A stretch of 6,057 nucleotides of DNA, taken from Oscillospiraceae bacterium. Its GTDB lineage: Bacteria; Bacillota_A; Clostridia; Oscillospirales; Oscillospiraceae. Shown piece after piece: positions 1 to 4,811 of this stretch; within the stretch, counting starts at the first letter, position 1, and the number at the start of each line of letters is the position of its first letter. A program made the position numbers and the translations under genes. The notes under the pieces were generated by a model. It was not told the origin of the DNA and ran no database searches. It worked only from the letters and a program-made list of their open reading frames with translations. Location of the stretch: NCBI GenBank assembly GCA_017411665.1, contig JAFQPT010000032.1:1-6057 (forward strand). Reading direction: 5' to 3'.

Positions 1-1205
1 GAGGGATCCAGAGGCAGGAAGGGAGCGCCGAAGCAGGTGGAGAAGGTGGGAACGGGTTCCTTGATGCCGATTTCGGTACCTGCCAGCTTGGAGGTGAAAC
101 CGGAAACGAAGTAGTACATTGCCTGATTCATATCCAGCTTGGAGATGGGAGGCAGTACGCCGTATGCGTCAGCGGTCAGGAAGATAACGTTCTTGGGAAC
201 GGAGGGGCTCATGCCGCTCAGTTCAGCGTTGGGGATGTATTCGATGGGGTAGCCAACGCGGGAGTTGACTGCCAGAGAGTCATCGTCAAAGTCAAATTCG
301 CGGGTTTCTTCGTCCATGACAACGTTTTCCACCAGAGAACCGAACTTGATTGCGTTGTAGATTTCGGGTTCGGATTCAGCGGACAGGTTGATGCACTTTG
401 CGTAGCAGCCGCCTTCGAAGTTGAATACGGAGTCGTCAGCCCAGCCGTGTTCGTCGTCGCCGATCAGCTTGCGGTTGGGGTCAGCGGACAGGGTGGTCTT
501 GCCGGTGCCGGACAGACCGAAGAAGACTGCGGAGTCGCCTTCTGCGCCGATGTTAGCGGAGCAGTGCATGGGGAATACGCCCTGCTTGGGCAGGATGTAG
601 TTCATGATGGAGAAGACGGTCTTCTTGATTTCGCCTGCGTACTGAGTGCCGCAGATGATTGCGATGTGCTTTTCGTAGTCCAGCAGGATGGCTGCTTCGG
701 AGTTGGTGCCGTCGCGTTCGGGGATGCACTTGAAGCCGGGAGCAGCAATGATGGTGTAGTCGGGTGCGAAGTTTTCCAGCTGGCCTGCAACGGGACGGCG
801 CAGCAGGTTGGTGATAAACAGATTCTGGCTTGCCAGTTCGTTTACGATGCGGAAGGACTTGGTGTACTTGGGGTCAGCGCCTGCGAAGCCGTCAAAAATG
901 AAGATTTCGCGATTCTGCAGATAAGCAACAACCTTTTCGTACAGTGCGTCGAACTTTGCCTGAGTGATGGGACGGTTGACCTTGCCCCATGCGATGTCGT
1001 CGTGAACGCCTTCGGAGTCAACGATGAACTTGTCGTTTGCGGAGCGGCCGGTGTACTTGCCGGTCTTAACGACCAGAGCGCCGGTCTTGCTCAGCAGACC
1101 TTCGCCGCGGCGCAGCGCATGTTCGGTCAGCTGTGCCAGGGACTGGTTGCGGTAAACAGCAGAGGGGTTGATGATACCCAGTTTTTCGATGCCGTAAGTT
1201 TCCAT
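1..1205 (-). CDS. pckA: Phosphoenolpyruvate carboxykinase (ATP), 3' end missing
   Basis: Cytosolic enzyme that interconverts oxaloacetate + ATP and PEP + CO2 + ADP; in fermenting clostridia it often runs toward oxaloacetate. The frame is open from the ATG at 1205 to the left edge: 401 codons of a family usually near 530 residues, so roughly the last quarter lies outside. Seen in order: KTGKYTGRSANDKF near residues 47-60; the GTQYAGEIKK segment; MHCSAN with H214; the P-loop GLSGTGKTT with K236; the metal-binding LIGDDEHGW with D250/D251; RVGYP with R316; and the TFSTCFGAPF segment close to the edge. These match the ATP-type (bacterial) enzyme, with numbering about 18 below E. coli PckA. The start is fixed by AGGAGG at 1214-1219, eight bases upstream. 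No frameshift is seen. It has a long leader and looks like its own transcription unit, separated from the polymerase operon by two hairpins. Confidence 0.97.
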   Translation of the reverse strand, partial: METYGIEKLGIINPSAVYRNQSLAQLTEHALRRGEGLLSKTGALVVKTGKYTGRSANDKFIVDSEGVHDDIAWGKVNRPITQAKFDALYEKVVAYLQNREIFIFDGFAGADPKYTKSFRIVNELASQNLFITNLLRRPVAGQLENFAPDYTIIAAPGFKCIPERDGTNSEAAILLDYEKHIAIICGTQYAGEIKKTVFSIMNYILPKQGVFPMHCSANIGAEGDSAVFFGLSGTGKTTLSADPNRKLIGDDEHGWADDSVFNFEGGCYAKCINLSAESEPEIYNAIKFGSLVENVVMDEETREFDFDDDSLAVNSRVGYPIEYIPNAELSGMSPSVPKNVIFLTADAYGVLPPISKLDMNQAMYYFVSGFTSKLAGTEIGIKEPVPTFSTCFGAPFLPLDP

Positions 1206-1213
1206 ATATGTAA

Positions 1214-1219
1214 CCTCCT
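1214..1219 (-). promoter_or_regulatory. pckA ribosome binding site
   Basis: A perfect AGGAGG on the minus strand lies eight bases before the ATG at 1205 and sets the pckA start. It is flanked by a short inverted pair, AACC (1222-1225) and GGTT (1212-1215), which could place it in a small hairpin loop. Confidence 0.9.
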
Positions 1220-1229
1220 ATGGTTGCCG

Positions 1230-1279
1230 CGGAGTGAAGCTCCGACGGCTGATATCTCGGAGCGATTGAGTTTGCTCCG
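1230..1279 (-). promoter_or_regulatory. pckA leader with alternative stem-loops
   Basis: Four complementary blocks lie in the minus-strand leader just before the ribosome site. In transcript order they are CGGAGC (1279-1274), GCTCCGA (1263-1257), TCGGAGC (1245-1239) and CTCCG (1234-1230). Blocks 1+2 can pair (6 bp) together with 3+4 (5 bp), or blocks 2+3 can pair (7 bp), and the two folds exclude each other. This is seen directly. That it regulates pckA is inference. It matches no riboswitch class that I recognise. Confidence 0.45.
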
Positions 1280-1304
1280 GACTTAAATACAGTTTCAGTA
1301 CGCA

Positions 1305-1383
1305 TATAATATATCATAGAAAATTAAAAAAATATAGAGTAAAAATGCCGTTATTTTGTAGAAAAACGGCATTTTTTAGACAA
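1305..1383 (-). promoter_or_regulatory. Possible pckA promoter region (exact boxes unclear)
   Basis: Two weak minus-strand options exist. One is TATGAT at 1318-1313, a good -10 but without a clear -35 at normal spacing; TTTACT sits 19 bases upstream. The other is TTGTCT (1383-1378), 17 bases, TACAAA (1360-1355), which overlaps the 12-bp hairpin. I cannot choose between them from sequence alone. Confidence 0.3.
1341..1376. terminator. 12-bp hairpin with A- and T-runs, terminator-like in both directions
   Basis: The arms 1341-1352 (AAAAATGCCGTT) and 1365-1376 (AACGGCATTTTT) are perfectly complementary with a 12-base loop. The stem starts with A-runs and ends with T-runs on both strands, as in bidirectional intrinsic terminators. 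On the minus strand it would act as a second stop behind the polymerase-yolD operon, or, if pckA starts upstream of it, as an attenuator in the pckA leader. Confidence 0.6.
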
Positions 1384-1441
1384 ATAAATCACAAACAATT
1401 GTACTTATTGCGCAGAGTGAAAAAATTCTTCGTCAAATAGG

Positions 1442-1459
1442 TTGATAAAAAATTAACAA
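1442..1459. promoter_or_regulatory. Rex-like operator upstream of pckA
   Basis: TTGATAA-AAAA-TTAACAA differs at one of 14 informative positions from TTGTTAA-N4-TTAACAA, the usual operator of Rex, the NADH/NAD+-sensing repressor of Firmicutes. It is an inverted repeat with one mismatch between arms. It lies about 237 bases upstream of the pckA start, the nearest downstream minus-strand gene. On the plus strand its right half overlaps TTAACA (1453-1458), a possible -35. The match is seen; that Rex binds here and controls pckA is inference. Confidence 0.5.
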
Positions 1460-1550
1460 TTTTGTGGAACATCAATAAAAGCGGTTTGTGCTCACACAAC
1501 ACACACTGCACACGGAAAAACAGTATGCCGAAACGCGTAAAAATATGAAT

Positions 1551-1588
1551 CGCTGCAAAGCTTGCCAATACACTTTGCAGCGTTTTTT
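1551..1588. terminator. Hairpin terminator after the yolD-like gene
   Basis: The perfect 10-bp stem CGCTGCAAAG (1551-1560) / CTTTGCAGCG (1573-1582) has a 12-base loop. On the plus strand it is followed at once by six Ts (1583-1588). On the minus strand the downstream sequence is ATTCATATTTTT, a weaker T-rich tail. It begins a few bases after the yolD-like stop codon, so it most simply ends the minus-strand polymerase-yolD transcript, although its best T-run faces the other way. Confidence 0.7.
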
Positions 1589-2015
1589 ATAATTCGAACT
1601 GTTTTTTGATATGAGGGCTGTCCAGTGAAAGCACGTCATCGGGCAGAATCATTGTACCGTCGGTGAAATACAATGTGTGGTCGGTGGAGTCGATTTTCTT
1701 GAGATTGCCTGTGTAGGTGACGTATGCGCCGCCTTCTTTGGCGAAATCGGGGACATAATAGGTCACCACTACCTCGGGATGCTCGCAAAGCAGTGGCATC
1801 AGAATTTGCATGCTTCTGTCCAGCTCCTGCTTTCGGTCTTCTGCCAGTTCGATTTTGCAGTCTGTCAGCCGTGCGGTTTCCAGAATGGCATCATCATGGC
1901 CCGATAATGCGGCGAAGGGGGAAAACTGCGCGGCACGGTCATGCATTGACATGCGTGGATGTCTTGCAGAGGTTGGGTGGGGGAGGTGAATGATATCGTC
2001 GTATTTGCCAATCAT
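1587..2015 (-). CDS. YolD-like protein, partner of Y-family polymerase
   Basis: A 142-residue protein of the YolD-like family, which in Bacillus and clostridia is commonly encoded beside UvrX/UmuC-type polymerases and is thought to play a UmuD-like accessory role; its biochemistry is poorly known. Visible features are the family signature MSMHDRAAQFSPFAAL (22-37), a charged, probably helical stretch (about 45-76), and a C-terminal beta-rich part with FAKEGGAYVT (91-100) and DGTMILPDDV (119-128). There is no signal peptide or membrane segment, so it should be cytosolic. Its ATG overlaps the polymerase stop codon (ATGA), and a G-rich stretch (GGGGGA) just upstream lies inside the polymerase gene, which suggests translational coupling. 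The stop codon abuts the hairpin at 1551-1588. The family call is firm; the function is inferred from the neighbour. Confidence 0.85.
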   Translation of the reverse strand: MIGKYDDIIHLPHPTSARHPRMSMHDRAAQFSPFAALSGHDDAILETARLTDCKIELAEDRKQELDRSMQILMPLLCEHPEVVVTYYVPDFAKEGGAYVTYTGNLKKIDSTDHTLYFTDGTMILPDDVLSLDSPHIKKQFEL

Positions 2016-3529
2016 GCTTTGTGTCCCCCAATCTGACGGTTTCGATCAAGCGCAGTTGCGCCTTCTTCCAGATTCATGCCCTTGAAGACGGCATTTTTGC
2101 CGTATTTCTTTTTTAAATTCAGCAGAGTGTGCTGCATCCGCTTTTCCCGTTCCAAGGCTTCCGCTTCCTTTGCGCGCTGCTGCTCCAGTGCTTCGTAGTC
2201 GGTAAACAAATCCAGCTGAGCGGATTCCTGTTCCTGTGGGGCATCACATTCCCGCAGCAGATGATTTGCGCAGATATTGATGCGCCGTACCAGAAGATTG
2301 GGGTCAACGATGCGGTCATACAGTTCGGTGACGGCCTGCATAATTTCTTTGGTGGAGGAGGAATGTTTCCCCAAATGAATGGTGCCGTGGGCGTGCTTGG
2401 GCACTTTTCTTCCGTAGAAATCCACTTTCACATCGCCGTGATAGCGTTTGCTGCGCTCGGGGTCGGCGAGGTTTTCAATGTCATATCCTATGGTCAGCAC
2501 CAACTGGTCGGTGACAAGTCGTTTGTCCACCAAATCATATACCATCAAATCCGCCATCTCCCGTGTGATGAGCCGTGCCTTTTCCGCGGTATATGCACAG
2601 TGAAGCACCTGTCCTGTACTGATGGAATTGGTGGAAGGGCGATAGGACTTGATGTCGGCGATGGTTGTGGGCTCCCATCCCCATGCATGGTCGATGAGCA
2701 GTTCTGCATTGATGCCAAACAGCCTATACAGCAGCTCTTCATTATAAAAGTCGGTTTCCCTGCCGATGGAGCATCGGGCAATGTCGCCCATGGTAAACAT
2801 GCCGTTTGCTTCCAGCTTTTTTGCATAGCCGCGTCCGATGCGCCAGAAATCCGTCAGCGGACGGTGGTTCCACAGCTGCTCACGGTAACTCATTTCATTC
2901 AATTCGGCAATACGTACCCCGTTTCTGTCTGCGGGGCTGTGCTTGGCTACGATATCCATAGCGACCTTCGCCAGATACAGATTAGTGCCGATACCTGCGG
3001 TGGCGGTGATGCCTGTGGTATCCAGAACGTCCAGCACGATTTCCATAGCAAATTCTCTGGGGGGTCGTCCGTTGAGATAACGGGTCGCGTCGATGAATAC
3101 TTCGTCAATGGAATAGACATGGATATCCTCGGGTGCGGCATGCTTCAGGTATACATTGTAAATACGGGTGCTGTAGTCAATATAGTGCGCCATTCTGGGC
3201 GGGGCGACGATATAATCCAGAGCAAGCTCGGGATGAACGGAAAGACCCGGTGCATAGTCGCTTGCTCCCGTGAATGTATGGCCCGGTGCCTGCTGCAAGC
3301 GTCTGGCGTTGACTTCCTTGACGATTTGCACGACTTCAAACAGTCTGGGTCTGCCGGGAACACCGAATCGTTTCAGCGCAGGGGAGACTGCCAGACAGAT
3401 GGTCTTTTCGGTGCGGCTGCTGTCGGCTACTACCAGACAGGTGCGCATGGGGTCCAGCCCGCGCTCAATGCATTCCACCGATGCGTAGAACGACTTTAAG
3501 TCAATGGCAATATAAACTTTCTCTTCCAT
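2012..3529 (-). CDS. Y-family (UmuC/UvrX-like) translesion DNA polymerase
   Basis: A 505-residue error-prone DNA polymerase expected to copy past damaged bases at stalled forks. Seen in order: the palm motif YIAIDLKSFYASVE (6-19) with metal ligand D10 and a tyrosine, Y15, at the steric-gate position; the catalytic SIDEVF motif (140-145) with D142 and E143; GIGTNLYLAK (179-188); a helix-hairpin-helix-like region (about 228-250, FWRIGRGYAKKLEANGMFTM); the little-finger domain (about 295-420); a clamp-binding QLDLF (438-442); a charged helix (445-475); and a conserved tail ending IGGHKA. All catalytic residues are present. It is longer than Pol IV (about 350) because of the C-terminal extension, which is typical of this Firmicute subgroup. 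The start is set by AGGAGGTG (3535-3542). First gene of an operon with the YolD-like protein. No LexA (GAAC-N4-GTTC) box is seen at its promoter. Confidence 0.93.
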   Translation of the reverse strand: MEEKVYIAIDLKSFYASVECIERGLDPMRTCLVVADSSRTEKTICLAVSPALKRFGVPGRPRLFEVVQIVKEVNARRLQQAPGHTFTGASDYAPGLSVHPELALDYIVAPPRMAHYIDYSTRIYNVYLKHAAPEDIHVYSIDEVFIDATRYLNGRPPREFAMEIVLDVLDTTGITATAGIGTNLYLAKVAMDIVAKHSPADRNGVRIAELNEMSYREQLWNHRPLTDFWRIGRGYAKKLEANGMFTMGDIARCSIGRETDFYNEELLYRLFGINAELLIDHAWGWEPTTIADIKSYRPSTNSISTGQVLHCAYTAEKARLITREMADLMVYDLVDKRLVTDQLVLTIGYDIENLADPERSKRYHGDVKVDFYGRKVPKHAHGTIHLGKHSSSTKEIMQAVTELYDRIVDPNLLVRRINICANHLLRECDAPQEQESAQLDLFTDYEALEQQRAKEAEALEREKRMQHTLLNLKKKYGKNAVFKGMNLEEGATALDRNRQIGGHKA

Positions 3530-3534
3530 GGCTG

Positions 3535-3592
3535 CACCTCCTAAGTTTAATATCTTATAAGGATATTATATCACAAAATATTATCTTGAAAA
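3535..3592 (-). promoter_or_regulatory. Promoter and ribosome site of the polymerase-yolD operon
   Basis: On the minus strand, a TTTTCA -35 (3592-3587), 16 bases, and a perfect TATAAT (3570-3565) preceded by TG one base away (extended -10, TGATATAAT at 3573-3565). Transcription should start near 3558, giving a leader of about 28 bases with AGGAGGTG at 3542-3535 before the ATG. Confidence 0.75.
3548..3568. repeat. Inverted repeat over the polymerase -10 and start site
   Basis: TAATATC (3548-3554) and GATATTA (3562-3568) are 7-bp inverted arms around a 7-base centre, and CTTATAAG inside is itself a palindrome. The repeat covers part of the -10 box and the likely start point, the right place for a repressor site. 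AT-rich promoter DNA yields such repeats by chance, so its role is uncertain. Confidence 0.35.
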
Positions 3593-3602
3593 GAGGGGTT
3601 GC

Positions 3603-3638
3603 GAAAATAAAATCCCGACCTCGTATATGAGGTCGGGA
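3603..3638 (-). terminator. Intrinsic terminator of asnA
   Basis: A perfect 10-bp stem, TCCCGACCTC (3613-3622) / GAGGTCGGGA (3629-3638), with a 6-base loop. On the minus strand it is followed by TTTTATTTT. It starts about 12 bases after the asnA stop codon. The plus-strand side has no T-run, so it works in the asnA direction. Confidence 0.92.
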
Positions 3639-3649
3639 AAGAAGTCGAA

Positions 3650-4669
3650 TTACAGCAGGGTGACACCCTGTTCGGCAAAGATGCGGTAGGTTTCGTCGTT
3701 CCAGATGCTTGCCTGTACTTCACCGATGTGGGCATTGCCGATCAGCAGCATGCACAGACGGCTCTGACCGATACCGCCGCCCATGGTCAGAGGCAGCTCA
3801 TCATTGAGCACCATTTTGTGGAAGTGCAGCTGTCTGCGGTCGTCGCAGTTTGCCAGACGGAGCTGACGGTCCATGGATTCCGCATCGACACGGATGCCCA
3901 TGGAGCTGATTTCAAAGGTTCTGCCCAGAATATCATTCCAGAAGAGAATATCACCGTTGAGCGCCCAGTCATCATAGTCGGGGGCACGTCCGTCATGGGG
4001 CTTGCCGTTGGAGAGCTTGCCGCCAATCTGCATGAGGAATACGGTCTTTGCGCCGGTGTCCTTCATGAATTGGGTTTCCTTTTCGGAGCCTGTCAGACCC
4101 AGATGACCGTAGCGGTCCTCCAACTCTTGAGAGGTAACGAAGGTCACATCACGGCACAGCTCGGTTTTGATTTCGGGGAATTCCGCCTTCAGTGCGTCCA
4201 GAGTATTGCAGATTGCGGTGACAATGCGGCGGACGGTGGTTTTCAGTGTTTCCACATTGCGTTCTTCACGGGTGATGGACTTTTCCCAGTCCCACTGGTC
4301 AACGTAAACGGAGTGCAGGTTATCCAGCTCTTCTTCGGGACGAATCGCGTTCATATCGCAGTACAGACCGTTGCCTGCATAGAAGTCATAGCGCTTGAGT
4401 GCCAGACGCTTCCACTTTGCCAGAGAGTGGACGATTTCCATGCGTTCACCCAGCTCGGGAACGACGAAGTTAACGGGGGTTTCGTGACCGTTCAGATTAT
4501 CGTTCAAGCCGGAGGATGTGGTGACAAACAAAGGCGCGGAAACGCGCTTAATATGCAGTTGGATGCGCAGGTTGCGCTGGAATTCGGATTTGATGAATTC
4601 AATGGCCCGCTGCTGATCGTATGTAGTCAAAGGGGGCTTGTAGCCCGCGGGGATATAGCTATGGTCCAT
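3650..4669 (-). CDS. asnA: Aspartate-ammonia ligase (asparagine synthetase A)
   Basis: Cytosolic ATP-dependent enzyme making asparagine from aspartate and free ammonia (AMP-forming, class II tRNA-synthetase-like fold). The 339 residues compare with about 330 in E. coli AsnA and cover the whole length. Family segments seen: QDNL-like LNDNL (55-59), VHSLAKWKR (80-88), LHSVYVDQWDWE (118-129), RAPDYDDW (228-235), SSMGIRVD (255-262) and GGGIGQSR (297-304). An upstream in-frame ATG at 4741 would add 24 residues, but that stretch contains the promoter and has no homology to AsnA. The ATG at 4669 has GAGGTG at the right distance and is the start. Single-gene unit with its own promoter and terminator. 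The predicted leader is only about 20 bases, too short for a T-box. Confidence 0.97.
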   Translation of the reverse strand: MDHSYIPAGYKPPLTTYDQQRAIEFIKSEFQRNLRIQLHIKRVSAPLFVTTSSGLNDNLNGHETPVNFVVPELGERMEIVHSLAKWKRLALKRYDFYAGNGLYCDMNAIRPEEELDNLHSVYVDQWDWEKSITREERNVETLKTTVRRIVTAICNTLDALKAEFPEIKTELCRDVTFVTSQELEDRYGHLGLTGSEKETQFMKDTGAKTVFLMQIGGKLSNGKPHDGRAPDYDDWALNGDILFWNDILGRTFEISSMGIRVDAESMDRQLRLANCDDRRQLHFHKMVLNDELPLTMGGGIGQSRLCMLLIGNAHIGEVQASIWNDETYRIFAEQGVTLL

Positions 4670-4675
4670 AAGTGA

Positions 4676-4681
4676 CACCTC
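4676..4681 (-). promoter_or_regulatory. asnA ribosome binding site
   Basis: GAGGTG on the minus strand, six bases before the ATG at 4669. It decides for this start over the in-frame ATG at 4741. Confidence 0.85.
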
Positions 4682-4757
4682 ACATTCAATAGCCAATAGT
4701 ATACTGTGTATGGCGGAAAAATGCAAGCACGAGAAACACAAAATGCGGATTGAATGT
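4682..4757. repeat. 9-bp inverted repeat spanning the divergent promoters
   Basis: ACATTCAAT (4682-4690) and ATTGAATGT (4749-4757) are exact inverted copies. One sits at the asnA start point/leader next to its ribosome site, the other overlaps the -35 of the amidohydrolase. It could be a paired operator for a shared regulator, or chance. Confidence 0.35.
4698..4726 (-). promoter_or_regulatory. asnA promoter
   Basis: Minus-strand TTGCAT (4726-4721), a 17-base spacer, and TATACT (4703-4698, 5 of 6 consensus). The start would fall near 4691, giving a leader of about 21 bases. Confidence 0.7.
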
Positions 4758-4778
4758 TTGAAACGAAAGGTCTATAAT
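4750..4778 (+). promoter_or_regulatory. Promoter of the M20 amidohydrolase
   Basis: TTGAAT (4750-4755), a 17-base spacer, and a perfect TATAAT (4773-4778). Transcription should begin near 4785, leaving a leader of about 27 bases before the ATG at 4812. Its -35 lies 23 bases from the -35 of the divergent asnA promoter. Confidence 0.82.
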
Positions 4779-4798
4779 GAAAAAAATCTCTTCCGGAG

Positions 4799-4811
4799 AG
4801 GAGACACTCCT
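4799..4811 (+). promoter_or_regulatory. Amidohydrolase ribosome site inside a small hairpin
   Basis: AGGAG (4799-4803) is eight bases before the ATG at 4812 and fixes this start. It forms a perfect 5-bp inverted repeat with CTCCT (4807-4811), separated by ACA, immediately before the start codon. If this folds, the ribosome site is masked. A 3-base loop makes the stem short but GC-containing. Confidence 0.6.

Larger units (their letters stand above)
1206..1586. other. Intergenic region between yolD-like gene and pckA
   Basis: A 381-base AT-rich gap without a credible gene. From right to left it holds a hairpin with T-runs (1551-1588), a CA-rich stretch with the small inverted repeat TTGTG-CTCA-CACAA (1486-1499), a Rex-like operator (1442-1459), a 12-bp hairpin (1341-1376), AT-rich DNA with candidate pckA -10 boxes (1305-1320) and the pckA leader (1230-1279). 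The only short ATG frames, for example one at 1545-1592 running into the hairpin, have no ribosome site and look accidental. Confidence 0.7.

Noticed and set aside
447..1286. Long plus-strand open frame (279 codons) opposite pckA
   Set aside because: It is antisense to an intact, highly conserved pckA and its translation resembles no family. Codon bias of the real gene keeps this frame open.
1314..1328. CodY-like box (AATTTTCTATGATAT on the minus strand) near pckA
   Set aside because: Only 10 of 15 positions match the CodY consensus, and only the first half-site is good. In AT-rich DNA this is expected by chance.
1486..1499. TTGTG-CTCA-CACAA inverted repeat in the CA-rich stretch
   Set aside because: The 5-bp arms lie in low-complexity CA-rich DNA and do not match a CRP or catabolite-responsive element well enough to name.
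1545..1592. Fifteen-codon plus-strand frame through the terminator hairpin
   Set aside because: It has no ribosome site and consists almost entirely of the hairpin, so an accidental frame is more likely.
2129..3499. Plus-strand open frame of 456 codons opposite the polymerase
   Set aside because: It is antisense to a complete polymerase with all motifs. No ribosome site or recognisable domain is seen, so it is a shadow of the coding strand.
3656..3670. Inverted repeat CAGGGT-GAC-ACCCTG at the end of asnA
   Set aside because: It lies inside the last codons of asnA with no T-run. The true terminator is at 3603-3638.
3728..4675. Plus-strand open frame of 315 codons opposite asnA
   Set aside because: It is antisense to full-length asnA with no recognisable protein features.
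4670..4741. N-terminal extension of asnA to the ATG at 4741
   Set aside because: The stretch contains the -35 and -10 boxes and the ribosome site for the ATG at 4669, and AsnA proteins begin at that point.
4710..4811. N-terminal extension of the amidohydrolase to the ATG at 4710
   Set aside because: It contains TTGAAT-N17-TATAAT and the ribosome site of the ATG at 4812, and the family N-terminus begins there.
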